DNA of 9,603 nt from Kiritimatiellia bacterium (GCA_017476965.1 JAFUXX010000263.1:1-9603); one strand, 5' to 3'; counted from the first letter of the stretch, positions 1 through 7,735 are shown. A program made the numbers and translations. The notes: generated by a model not told the origin, from the sequence alone.

Positions 1-2
1 AG

Positions 3-2264
3 CGCGAAATCGCGATCCCGGGCGTGGACTCCGAGCCCGGCAAGCCCGTCCACCTCGCGCGCGATTCGGCGCGCGCGTTCGAATTCCGCGGCGCCGACGG
101 CGCGGTGCGCCTCGCGCTCGAATTCGACCGGCCCGTCCGGTTCCTCGTGCAGGACAGCCGCCGCTGGGAGCGCGACACGCTCGACGTGCGCTTCTTCTTC
201 GCCGAAAAGACCGTGCTGCGCGCCGGCGAAGAGCTGCGCCTCGCGGCGACGGTTTCGATGCCGGGGAGCGGCCCGCTCGCGCTCGGCGCGAAGCGGACGT
301 GGTCCGTCGCGAACGGGCCGGAATGGGTGGAGGTGCCGGAGGAAGAAGCTTGGATCGAGCCCGGTTCCGCGCTCGACTTCACGGAGGTAGTGCCTCACCA
401 CGCCCCGGCGGGCGCGTACGGGCGCGTCGTGGCCGTCGGCGAGCATTTCGAGTTCGAGAACCTTCCCGGCGTCCCGCAGCGGTTCTACGGCGTGAACGTC
501 TGCAACGACGCGAATTTCCCGCGCGATTTGCAGGCCGCCCGCCGCTTCGCCGCGAATCTCGCGCGCTGCGGCTGCAACGCCATCCGCCTGCACCACCACG
601 ACGGCGCATGGAGCGGCGGCGGCGACGCGATGCGCGACCGCTTCGACGCGCTCGTCGCGGCGTGCGTCGAAAGCGGCATCTACGTCACGACGGATTTGCA
701 CGTGTCGCGGCCAGTGCCGTGGCGCGACGTCGGCATCGACCGCGACGGATGCATGGGGCAGGACGACTTCAAGCTCCTTTGCGCGTTCTGGGAACCGGCG
801 TATTCGAATCTCTGCGACCACGCCCGCGCGTTTCTGCGGCATGAAAATCCGTACACCGGGCGCTGCCTAGCGGAAGAGCCCGCGCTCGCGGGGCTCGCGC
901 TCGTGAACGAGGGCAACCTCGGGAACTGGGGCGCCGCCGCGCTGCGCGCGCTGCCCGGCGTGCCGCCGCTGCCGGACGACCTGTACGTGCAGGAGGCGGC
1001 GATCGTGCTGGCGGACGCCGACACGCGCCTTTTCCGGCGGCTCGCCGCGTTCGTGCGCGACGAGTGCGGATGCCGCGCGCCGCTTTCCAACGATTCGTCG
1101 TGGTACGAGCCCGCGCAGTACGCGCTGCAGCGCCGCGATTTCGGCTACGTGGACAACCATTTCTACGTCGCGCACCCGTCGTTCCTCGACGAGCCGTGGC
1201 GGCGTCCGTCGCGCGCCGCGGGCGGCAACCCGTTCGCGTCGGCCGATCTCGGCGTGCCGGGCGTGGTTTTCCGGCGGCTGGCCGGAAAGCCGTTCACGAT
1301 TTCGGAATACAACTGGTGCGCGCCGTCGCCCTGGCGCTCCGCGGGAGGGCTGGCGACCGGCGCGCTTGCGGCGCGGCAGGGATGGACCTCGGTCTACCGC
1401 TTCGCGTGGAGCCATGCGGCGGACGGCATCGAGCATCCCGGCACGGGTACGCTCGGGTACTTCAAAGTCACCGGCGACCCGGTCGCGCTCGCGGCGGAAC
1501 GCGCCGCGACGTGCCTGTTTCTGCGCGGCGACATGGACGAAGCCGCCGCGCGGGATTTCGTGGCGCTCACGGAGGAGCGGCTGAGGTCGAAGGATTTTGG
1601 CGCGCCCAAACTCGACACCCTCGGCAAACCCGCCAACGCCTGGGAAAGCAAAGTGGGCGTGGAGTTTGCAGAGGCTGGAGAGGCTGGAGAGGCTAGAGGG
1701 GCTAGAGAATCTAGAGAATCTAGAGAATCTAGAGAGGCTGGCGGCGGGTGCAGGATTGCTGTCGATCGAGAGGCGGGGTCGCTGGCGATCGACACGCCGC
1801 GCACGTCCGGCGGCTTTGCCGAGCGCGGCTCGCTCGATTGCGGCGCGCTGCGCTTCGAGCTACTGCCGGCGCAAGGGCAGGTCGCGGGAGATTCTGTGGC
1901 TGGGCCGGGCGGGGCCGCGGTGTGGGCCTCTTCGCTCGATGGCGAGCCGTTGCGCGAATCGGCGCGCATGCTGCTCGTGCACCTGCCCGACGTGCAAAAC
2001 AGCGGCGCGGTTTTTGCCGACCCCGCGCACGTGACAATGCTCGATTGGGGGCGCTCGCCGCGCCTCATGCGCCGCGCCGCCGCGCGCATTTCGATCGCGG
2101 CGGCGCCGGGCGAGTTCGCGGCCTACCGGCTCGCGCCATCGGGGCGGCGCGTCGGCGAGGTGCCGGTAGCGTACGATGCGGCGGCGGGGCGGCTCGAAAT
2201 AGCCGCCGCCACCGACGCCGATCCCGCGGCCGCGACCTGGCTCTACGAGATAGTGCGCCGCTGA
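3..2264 (+). CDS. Clan GH-A (GH5-like) glycoside hydrolase, 5' end outside window
   Basis: The reading frame is open from the left edge (first full codon at 3), so the true start probably lies upstream; a GTG at 24 is the first possible start inside the window. Residue numbers count from that GTG. Residues ~1-145 look like a beta-sandwich. Residues ~150-500 resemble a GH5-type (beta/alpha)8 barrel: FYGVN (154-158), IRLHHHD (187-193), the probable acid/base Glu296 in NEGN, His379 and Tyr381 in NHFY, and the probable nucleophile Glu428 in ISEYN. Residues ~575-746 form a second beta-rich domain with an IDTPRTSGG motif, common in the C-terminal domains of such glycosidases. Between them (~550-571) lies a linker of E-A-G, E-A-R and E-S-R triplets encoded by a 9-bp repeat array. 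Retaining hydrolysis of a polysaccharide or glycoside is expected from the family; the substrate is unknown. Secretion cannot be judged without the N-terminus. The gene is convergent with the minus-strand operon. Confidence 0.85.
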   Translation, partial: REIAIPGVDSEPGKPVHLARDSARAFEFRGADGAVRLALEFDRPVRFLVQDSRRWERDTLDVRFFFAEKTVLRAGEELRLAATVSMPGSGPLALGAKRTWSVANGPEWVEVPEEEAWIEPGSALDFTEVVPHHAPAGAYGRVVAVGEHFEFENLPGVPQRFYGVNVCNDANFPRDLQAARRFAANLARCGCNAIRLHHHDGAWSGGGDAMRDRFDALVAACVESGIYVTTDLHVSRPVPWRDVGIDRDGCMGQDDFKLLCAFWEPAYSNLCDHARAFLRHENPYTGRCLAEEPALAGLALVNEGNLGNWGAAALRALPGVPPLPDDLYVQEAAIVLADADTRLFRRLAAFVRDECGCRAPLSNDSSWYEPAQYALQRRDFGYVDNHFYVAHPSFLDEPWRRPSRAAGGNPFASADLGVPGVVFRRLAGKPFTISEYNWCAPSPWRSAGGLATGALAARQGWTSVYRFAWSHAADGIEHPGTGTLGYFKVTGDPVALAAERAATCLFLRGDMDEAAARDFVALTEERLRSKDFGAPKLDTLGKPANAWESKVGVEFAEAGEAGEARGARESRESRESREAGGGCRIAVDREAGSLAIDTPRTSGGFAERGSLDCGALRFELLPAQGQVAGDSVAGPGGAAVWASSLDGEPLRESARMLLVHLPDVQNSGAVFADPAHVTMLDWGRSPRLMRRAAARISIAAAPGEFAAYRLAPSGRRVGEVPVAYDAAAGRLEIAAATDADPAAATWLYEIVRR
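1675..1737 (+). repeat. In-frame 9-bp tandem repeat array (coding copy)
   Basis: Seven 9-bp units start at 1675, 1684, 1693, 1702, 1711, 1720 and 1729, and a degraded CTGG follows at 1738. In order they read CTGGAGAGG twice, CTAGAGGGG, CTAGAGAAT three times, and CTAGAGAGG. The core drifts from CTGG at the edges to CTAG in the middle. Because 9 is a multiple of 3 and the TAG of CTAG is out of frame here, the array reads as E-A-G, E-A-R, G-A-R and E-S-R tripeptides between the glycosidase barrel and its C-terminal beta domain. The unit matches, on the opposite strand, the units of the intergenic array at 2295-2442. Confidence 0.93.
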
Positions 2265-2294
2265 GCGGCCAGCGAGCCGCAGGCGAGCCCAGAG

Positions 2295-2442
2295 CTAGAG
2301 TCTCTAGAGAGTCTAGAGTTTCTAGATTTTCTAGATTTTCTAGAGTTTCTAGAGAGTCTAGATTTTCTAGATCCTCTAGATTCTCTAGTCTCTCTAGATT
2401 CTCTAGTCTCTCTAGATTCTCTAGTTTCTCTAGTTTCTCTAG
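2295..2442. repeat. Intergenic CTAG-phased 9-bp tandem repeat array
   Basis: CTAG occurs 17 times at exactly 9-bp spacing: 2295, 2304, 2313, 2322, 2331, 2340, 2349, 2358, 2367, 2376, 2385, 2394, 2403, 2412, 2421, 2430 and 2439. The five bases after each core vary within a narrow set: AGTCT, AGAGT, AGTTT, ATTTT, ATTTT, AGTTT, AGAGT, ATTTT, ATCCT, ATTCT, TCTCT, ATTCT, TCTCT, ATTCT, TTTCT, TTTCT. The core is invariant and the period never slips. The array fills most of the gap between the convergent stops at 2262-2264 and 2439-2441; its last CTAG contains the minus-strand stop codon. It is AT-rich in an otherwise very GC-rich window. Function unknown. Confidence 0.97.
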
Positions 2443-4637
2443 TCAAAAAGCACCTTGAAGGGGCGGCCGGTGTCGACCGAGAATTTCAGGTACAGGGCTT
2501 CGCCATCCTTGAAAACCGAGGGGTGGTGCAGGGGCGAGTCTTCCGGCAGCTCGAAGCGGTAGCGCGAGGCGTCGGTCATGGTGAGGTAGCTCGGGTTCGC
2601 CGCCTCCGACCAGTCGAAGATCTTGATCGTGCGGCCCTTTTCCAGACCTTCCGCGGCGGCGATTTCCATGACCACGGCGCCTTCGGCGCGGTAGTCGCAA
2701 CCGGAGCCGGTGAACCGGATGGCCGAGTTCGAAGAAGCGTCGGCGTTTATCACGATCCTGCCGCCGTCCTTCACGACGAGCGAGCCGGAGATTTCGAGCG
2801 TGCCGCGGCCGAGGCCGTCGCCGGGGCGCAGCGCGCCGCCGGCCCAGACCGTCACCGTGGATTCGAGCCGGCCGGTGCCGCCGATCCACGGGGCCGTGGC
2901 GGAGCCGGAGCGGTTCGTCACCGAGAACGGACCCGCGGCGGAGCCGTTCACGAGGAGCCCGCCCTCGTACACGAAAGAGGGGTTCGCCGAGAGCAGTTCG
3001 CAGCGGCCGTCGAGCGCCAGCACGCCGTCGCCCTCCTTGTACATCCGCGAGCCCGTGAGGCCGGCCGCGCCGGTGTTCGTGATGCAGCCTTCGATCCGGC
3101 CCGCGACCGGGGCTTCGCCGGCCACGGCCCAGAACGTCCTGCCGTTCACGGACCAGCTCGCCTGCGCGACGTTGACGTCCACGTCGCCCGCGAACGTCAC
3201 GGTGCCGTCCGCCTCGGGCGCGCCGAACACGAGCCGCTGCGCGCGCTTCCACCAGCCGGAGTTGCCCGCGCCGTGCGCGGCGACGTCCGGCAGCTTGTCG
3301 GACGCGTCCGCGGTGTCGAGCAGCTTGTACGAGCCGCCCTCGGGGGTGACGGTGCGGTCGCCGCCGAACGCGGCGAAGCCGATGTTGCGCGCGCGGTCGC
3401 CGTAGGAGACGAAGCCGCCCGGCACCGCGCCGCCTTCGGGGAGCGCGTAGTCGTGCAGGAGACCCAGGACGGGGCGGTCGCCGTCCGTCTCGAAGAAGTA
3501 GCCGTTGATGCCGAAAAGCAGGTAGTCGCGCGCGAGGTAGGCGTCGTTTTCGAGCACGAGCGCGCCGGCCACCATGTCGATGCGGTTCTCCTGGCCTTCG
3601 GGAGCGCCGGCGAACACGTCGTCCGTCACGCGCAGGACCGCGGCCCCGCGCTTGCGGAACGCGTATTGGCCGGTCCCGGCGTAGGCGTTGCCGAGAGTCT
3701 TCACGACGGTCGGGACGTCGATGTAGAACTCCCGCGAGTCGTCGAGGCGCGGCTCGAACGCCGCGTTGGGGAAGAGCATCGGCCCGTCGCCTTCGAAATG
3801 GCAGTTTTCGTTCTTCGCCGTCGAGGTGATCGACGTCACGTTGGGCAGTTCGAGCGCGCCGCCGGACGCGTTGCGCAGGGCCTGGCGGTTGGAGGAGCCG
3901 GCGGACTGGTTGAGCTCGATCTTCGTCACGGGGCCGAGCGACGCGGCGGCGGGCAGTTCGAGCGCGATGCCGGCGTCGAGCCGGACGGTTTCGGGAAGCG
4001 CGGGGTTCGCCGGGCCGAGCGCGAGCGTACCGCTGCGGGAGTTGCCGCTTGCGAGCAGCGTCGCCCCCGGCACGGCGCTGGCGACGGGCCCGAGCAGTTC
4101 GAGGCGCCCGCCGAAAACGAGCACGGGGCGCATTCCCCACGTGCCGGTCGAAGTGGACGAAAACAGGACCGGCACCTCGACCGTGTTGGTGCCGAGCGTG
4201 GACTGCGAAATCGCGAAATTCCAGTTTTTGCCCTCGTTCCAGTTTTTCGGGAAATCGAGCGTCGCGCCCGGTTCGCCAGTGATGCGCCAGCCGGAGTTGT
4301 CGTACGGATCCTTGCCGTCCGAGTCGTCCACGTCGCGCGCCTGCGTTCCGGCGGGGCCGAAGCGCAGGCCGCCGATCTGCATCGTTTGGTCGAGGCGCGG
4401 CTGCACGACGGGCGTACCGGAGAAGAAAAGCCGGTCTTCGGCCGTGGGGGCGGTTTCGGCGGGCGTCGCGGCGTCCTCCAGCAGCCAGTTGGCCGCGTCG
4501 GACATGGCTGAGCCCTTGTTCGCCCAGACGAGGTTGCGCGTCGCCGCGGAGGAAGGCGCCGCGGCGAGCGCCGCCGCGGCGAAAGCGGCCGCGGAGGCGA
4601 GGGCTCTGGAATCGAGGATTCTGGACCGGTTTTTCAT
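2439..4637 (-). CDS. Exported autotransporter-passenger-like beta-repeat protein
   Basis: A 732-residue protein of unknown specific function. It begins with a signal peptide: basic MKNRSR, then an Ala-rich hydrophobic stretch to about residue 32 with likely cleavage near PSSAA. Next comes an N-terminal motif common in PVC surface proteins (LVWANKG, then DAANWL at ~47-52 and DRLFFSG at 68-74). The body is Gly/Ala/Val/Thr-rich predicted beta strand. Residues ~557-630 resemble autotransporter-associated beta-strand repeats (YEGGLLVNGS, GGTGRLE, GGALRPGDGLGRGTLEISGSL). No C-terminal beta-barrel, PEP-CTERM or LPXTG-type signal is visible, so attachment is unclear. The ATG lies 12 bp after the stop of the upstream secreted gene, with only a weak GCGGAACC-type ribosome site, suggesting co-transcription. 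The TAG stop lies in the last unit of the 9-bp repeat array. Confidence 0.85.
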   Translation of the reverse strand: MKNRSRILDSRALASAAAFAAAALAAAPSSAATRNLVWANKGSAMSDAANWLLEDAATPAETAPTAEDRLFFSGTPVVQPRLDQTMQIGGLRFGPAGTQARDVDDSDGKDPYDNSGWRITGEPGATLDFPKNWNEGKNWNFAISQSTLGTNTVEVPVLFSSTSTGTWGMRPVLVFGGRLELLGPVASAVPGATLLASGNSRSGTLALGPANPALPETVRLDAGIALELPAAASLGPVTKIELNQSAGSSNRQALRNASGGALELPNVTSITSTAKNENCHFEGDGPMLFPNAAFEPRLDDSREFYIDVPTVVKTLGNAYAGTGQYAFRKRGAAVLRVTDDVFAGAPEGQENRIDMVAGALVLENDAYLARDYLLFGINGYFFETDGDRPVLGLLHDYALPEGGAVPGGFVSYGDRARNIGFAAFGGDRTVTPEGGSYKLLDTADASDKLPDVAAHGAGNSGWWKRAQRLVFGAPEADGTVTFAGDVDVNVAQASWSVNGRTFWAVAGEAPVAGRIEGCITNTGAAGLTGSRMYKEGDGVLALDGRCELLSANPSFVYEGGLLVNGSAAGPFSVTNRSGSATAPWIGGTGRLESTVTVWAGGALRPGDGLGRGTLEISGSLVVKDGGRIVINADASSNSAIRFTGSGCDYRAEGAVVMEIAAAEGLEKGRTIKIFDWSEAANPSYLTMTDASRYRFELPEDSPLHHPSVFKDGEALYLKFSVDTGRPFKVLFD

Positions 4638-4649
4638 GGTTTGGTTCCG

Positions 4650-7538
4650 CTATTCGGCGGTTTCTTCCGCGACGATGCGGAAGCGGACCGCGCCCCAGGA
4701 TTCGTCGGACGGACGGAAGCGCAGCACGACGGATCCGCCTTCCACCTGCGACACGGCGGAGGCAAGTTCGGCGCCCGCGGGGAGTGTTTCGCCGCCGATC
4801 GCGGCGGGCGCGGCGAGGACGGCGGCGTAGCGCGCGCCGGCGCGGGTGTCGGGCACGACGACGGAGATGTATCCGTCTGCGCCGACCTCGGCCTGGGACG
4901 CTTCGGGCGCTTCGATCGGGCCGCGCTTCACGACGAGCGTGCCGGAGGCGTAGGAGAGCTCGTAGTTGGCCGCGGCGCCGCCGGAGACGGTGATCGCGAA
5001 CGTCGAGCCCCACGTGGCGGCGGCGCTGTAGGCGCTCGTGGCGACGGCGGGGGCGGAGAGGGCGCTCTCGGTGTCGGCCCCGACGAAGCCGGAGTATTCG
5101 ACCGGGTAGGCGACCTCGGCGGCGGGCGTGCCTTCGACCACGGAAACGTCGCGGGCCGTCGCGAGGAGCGGGGCCTTGGAGATGGTGAAGACGAGGGTCT
5201 TGTCGCCGGCGGCGGCGGTGTCCGCCCACGCGTAGCCGGGGGCGAGGCTCAGCACCACGTCGTATGCGCCCGCGGCGGAGCCGCCGGCGTTGGACTGCAC
5301 GGAGTACGCCGCGGAAGCGGGGACGTCGGCGGCCTGCGCGGCGCCGGTGTAGGTCTTGCCCGCGATTTCGGGCGCGGCCACGAGGACGAGCCACTGCGCG
5401 GTGCAGACGACGTTTTCGGCGGGCATCGTCGCGGGCACGGCGGGCGACCAGCCGGCGAAGACGGATCCTTCCTTGGTCGGGTCTGCGGGCGCGGTGACCG
5501 CGGCGCCGGCGGGGGAGGTCACGGGCGCGACGGCGGAGCCGCCGGCCGAATCGAACGAAACGGTGTAGAGCGCTTCGATCGCGGAGTAGAGCGCGAAATC
5601 GTCGACCTTGCCGGTGCCGTTGAAGGCGACGGTGCCGATCTTGCCGGGCACGGCGGCGGCGAACGCGCGGTACCACGGGCCGGGAGCGGTGCGGCCCGCC
5701 GGGGAAGCGACGCCGGCCGCGGTCGGGCAGTCCTGGCCGTCGATCTGGACGCGGCACCACGCGGCGGAAGGATCGGTGTCGTAGTCGAAGGAAAGCGTGA
5801 CGCGCACCCAGTCGCCGTCGGCGTAGGTGGTGGAGGAAACCGGTGTGCGGAGCGCCGAAGCGCCGTCCGCCGACGCGTGGTAGAGCACGGGGCGGCCTGT
5901 AGTGTCGAAGTACAGCGCGATCTGGCCGCCGGAAACGTCGGGCGGGCCGGATTCGGCGCGTTCGCGCTGGACGCTCATCATGAGATCGACCTTCTTGCCG
6001 TCGGCGCCGAGGCCGGTGCAGTCGCGCTCCACGTCGCCATCGACGAAGAGGCCGAGCTCGTGCGTTTCGAGCGGGAGCGGGCGTTCGACGGAAACGGAGT
6101 AGGAGGTTTCGACGATCGTGCCGTCGCCGGTCCAGCCGGGAACGGCGGCGGCGACTTCCGCGCCGGCCGAGGTGCGCTCGAAGGAATCGGCCGCGAGAAG
6201 GGACTTGGTCGAATCGGCCGCGTAGGTCCACGTCACGGTGTCGTCCGCCGAGACGGTGAAAGAGCCGGACGCGCCGTTGCCGGAAACGGAGTGGGCCGGA
6301 GCGCTCCAGGAGTAGTGCATCACCGTCTCGGCCTCGTAGGGCGAGCCCGCGACAGCGGGCTGCGAGAAGGAGACCGTCGCGCCGTCGACGTAGCGGTACG
6401 GCCCGCCGACGGGCTCCGCCGCCCCGTCGCCGGCGAACGAAACCGTGCGGACGGAAAGGCCGGAGAGTTTCTTCGACATGGCGGACTTCTCGACGAACGA
6501 GTTGCCGCCGCCGTCGGCGATGAACATGAGCGTCGTGGTGCCGTCCGAGTTGCGCGGGCCGAGGCACATGCCTTCGTAGTTGGCAAAGCCGGTGTCCACG
6601 CCGTACTGGGAACTGGCGCTGCCCGTGAGAAGCGTTTTCGTGGCGGCCTTGTACGTCGCGCCTTCGAGAGCGGGAAGCGTCGAAACGTCGTCCGCCCCCG
6701 AGACGTCGGCGAGGCAGACGGCCATCATGAACGAAGTGGAGAGGCCGCCCGACAAAGCCGACGAGGTGTCGCTTTCGGAGGTGACGCCGCTGCACTCGCG
6801 CTCCAGCACGAGAATCTGCCCGTTGGGCAGCGCGCACAGGCCGGAAACGCCGCTGCGCTGCTTTTTGCCGTAGGCCCATTGCGTGCGCAGGCCGTATGTC
6901 TTGTAGGCGTACTGCGCGGCGGGGGCGAAGTTGTCGCGGACCGAAGGGCGGGTCAACTTGAGCAGGCGCACGACGGTGCCGCCGTCGAGGCGGGAGGGGT
7001 AGTTGGTCGAAACCGCGCCGTCGACCGTGAGCGCTTCCTCGTTGGCCGTCCACATCGTGAGGCCGTCGCCGGAAATCGTGAGCGCTTCGAGCTTGAAGTT
7101 GCCGCGCATGTTGGAGAACACGGCGGGAAGCGAGACGGAGCGGAGCTTTTCGCCCGTAGCCGGATCGAACTCGTGGATGCCGGCCGTGCCTTCCGTGGAA
7201 ACCCACACGTTGCCCGAGGCCGGGTCGTAGGCGCAGCCTTCGAGATCCTTGTATCCGGTCAGCGTGACGCTCGAAACGAGCGTGCAGGACGAAATGTTGC
7301 CGCTGGAGTTGCGCGGCATGGAAAGCTTGTAGAGCTTGTTCGTCTCGGAACTGTCGTTCACGGCGTAGTACGTGTCGCCGCCGGCCCAGGTGATGCCGGA
7401 GAGCTCTATGCCGTCGCTCGTCGTGGCGCGGGTCACCTTGGCGCCGTCCGCGATCGACAGCGCGGCGCGGGAGGGCGGGGCGAAGAGCAGGAGGGACGAA
7501 AAGGCCGCGGCGAGGGCGGCGGCGGTTGTTTTCTGCAT
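4650..7538 (-). CDS. Secreted multidomain protein: phytase-like propeller, LamG-like, InlB-B-like and MBG-like modules
   Basis: A 962-residue protein. The ATG at 7538 is preferred over an in-frame start at 7736 because it begins a clean signal peptide (MQKTTAAALAAAF..., cleavage near PSRA-AL, residue ~25) and the longer start would run through the promoter region. Residues ~30-375 resemble the esterase-like-activity-of-phytase or SdiA-regulated beta-propeller family, with repeated blade motifs: GIELSGITWAGGDTYYAVND, DLEGCAYDPASGNVWVSTEG (98-117), LEALTISGDG, GVSGLCALPNGQILVLERE, YEGMCLGP and FIADGG. Residues ~450-655 look LamG/concanavalin-like (DGDWVRVTLSFDYD, ending GTGKVDDFALYSAIEA). Residues ~658-718 resemble an InlB B-repeat (YTVSFDSAGGSAV...FAGWSPAVPATMP...CTAQW). 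Residues ~722-872 resemble an MBG domain (KTYTGAAQ...YELSYASGTLVVKRG). The C-terminal ~85 residues are an unassigned beta domain. It probably acts outside the cytoplasm in binding or hydrolysis; real phytase activity is not implied. It is the first gene of a likely two-gene operon. Confidence 0.85.
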   Translation of the reverse strand: MQKTTAAALAAAFSSLLLFAPPSRAALSIADGAKVTRATTSDGIELSGITWAGGDTYYAVNDSSETNKLYKLSMPRNSSGNISSCTLVSSVTLTGYKDLEGCAYDPASGNVWVSTEGTAGIHEFDPATGEKLRSVSLPAVFSNMRGNFKLEALTISGDGLTMWTANEEALTVDGAVSTNYPSRLDGGTVVRLLKLTRPSVRDNFAPAAQYAYKTYGLRTQWAYGKKQRSGVSGLCALPNGQILVLERECSGVTSESDTSSALSGGLSTSFMMAVCLADVSGADDVSTLPALEGATYKAATKTLLTGSASSQYGVDTGFANYEGMCLGPRNSDGTTTLMFIADGGGNSFVEKSAMSKKLSGLSVRTVSFAGDGAAEPVGGPYRYVDGATVSFSQPAVAGSPYEAETVMHYSWSAPAHSVSGNGASGSFTVSADDTVTWTYAADSTKSLLAADSFERTSAGAEVAAAVPGWTGDGTIVETSYSVSVERPLPLETHELGLFVDGDVERDCTGLGADGKKVDLMMSVQRERAESGPPDVSGGQIALYFDTTGRPVLYHASADGASALRTPVSSTTYADGDWVRVTLSFDYDTDPSAAWCRVQIDGQDCPTAAGVASPAGRTAPGPWYRAFAAAVPGKIGTVAFNGTGKVDDFALYSAIEALYTVSFDSAGGSAVAPVTSPAGAAVTAPADPTKEGSVFAGWSPAVPATMPAENVVCTAQWLVLVAAPEIAGKTYTGAAQAADVPASAAYSVQSNAGGSAAGAYDVVLSLAPGYAWADTAAAGDKTLVFTISKAPLLATARDVSVVEGTPAAEVAYPVEYSGFVGADTESALSAPAVATSAYSAAATWGSTFAITVSGGAAANYELSYASGTLVVKRGPIEAPEASQAEVGADGYISVVVPDTRAGARYAAVLAAPAAIGGETLPAGAELASAVSQVEGGSVVLRFRPSDESWGAVRFRIVAEETAE

Positions 7539-7615
7539 GGGATGTGGAGTCCGGACGGTGAAAAACGGGGTTCTGCGCGGCTTCGCGCGCGCGGTCGCGG
7601 AATGCTTCGGGCGAA

Positions 7616-7644
7616 ACTGTAGCAAAAAAGGGCCGTTGACGCAA
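7616..7644 (-). promoter_or_regulatory. Candidate sigma70-like promoter for the two-gene minus operon
   Basis: On the minus strand, TTGCGT (7644-7639) is separated by 17 bp from TACAGT (7621-7616). This gives a plausible -35/-10 pair with ideal spacing and a leader of about 70 nt before the ATG at 7538. No strong Shine-Dalgarno precedes that ATG. The call rests on hexamer similarity and spacing only. Confidence 0.45.
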
Positions 7645-7671
7645 CCTTTCGCGCGATCGCCGATTTTTCGC

Positions 7672-7700
7672 TTGCATTCCGGAGCGCGTGCGGCTACAAT
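7672..7700 (+). promoter_or_regulatory. Candidate sigma70-like promoter for rpmG and the downstream cluster
   Basis: TTGCAT (7672-7677) lies 17 bp before TACAAT (7695-7700), which matches the -10 consensus at five of six positions. The start of transcription would fall near 7707, about 30 nt before the rpmG ATG. It sits back to back with the minus-strand promoter candidate, in a locally AT-richer gap between divergent genes. Confidence 0.55.
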
Positions 7701-7735
7701 TCGCGCCGATTTTCGCACGATACGGAGTTCAGACA

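Noticed and set aside
2265..2280. Intrinsic terminator GCGGC-N6-GCCGC just after the glycosidase stop
   Set aside because: The stem is only 5 bp and no T-tract follows, so it does not meet the usual criteria.
2295..2442. CRISPR array
   Set aside because: The period is 9 bp with a 4-bp constant core and 5-bp variable part, far too short for repeat-spacer units, and there are no cas genes.
2243..2446. A real small protein of R-E-S and R-E-T repeats on the minus strand of the intergenic array
   Set aside because: The open frame is a simple consequence of a 9-bp period; no ribosome site or conserved sequence supports it, and it overlaps both neighbouring gene ends.
4641..7622. A 993-codon plus-strand open frame opposite the phytase-like gene (and a similar 662-codon one at 2523-4511)
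   Set aside because: Gly/Arg/Ala/Val-rich antisense translation with no motif, typical of GC-rich shadow frames.
2443..7677. A 1744-codon open frame on the minus strand spanning both exported-protein genes
   Set aside because: It is a stop-poor shadow caused by high GC; its translation is extremely Arg-rich with no domain-like motifs. The overlapping 962- and 732-aa frames have signal peptides and recognisable modules.
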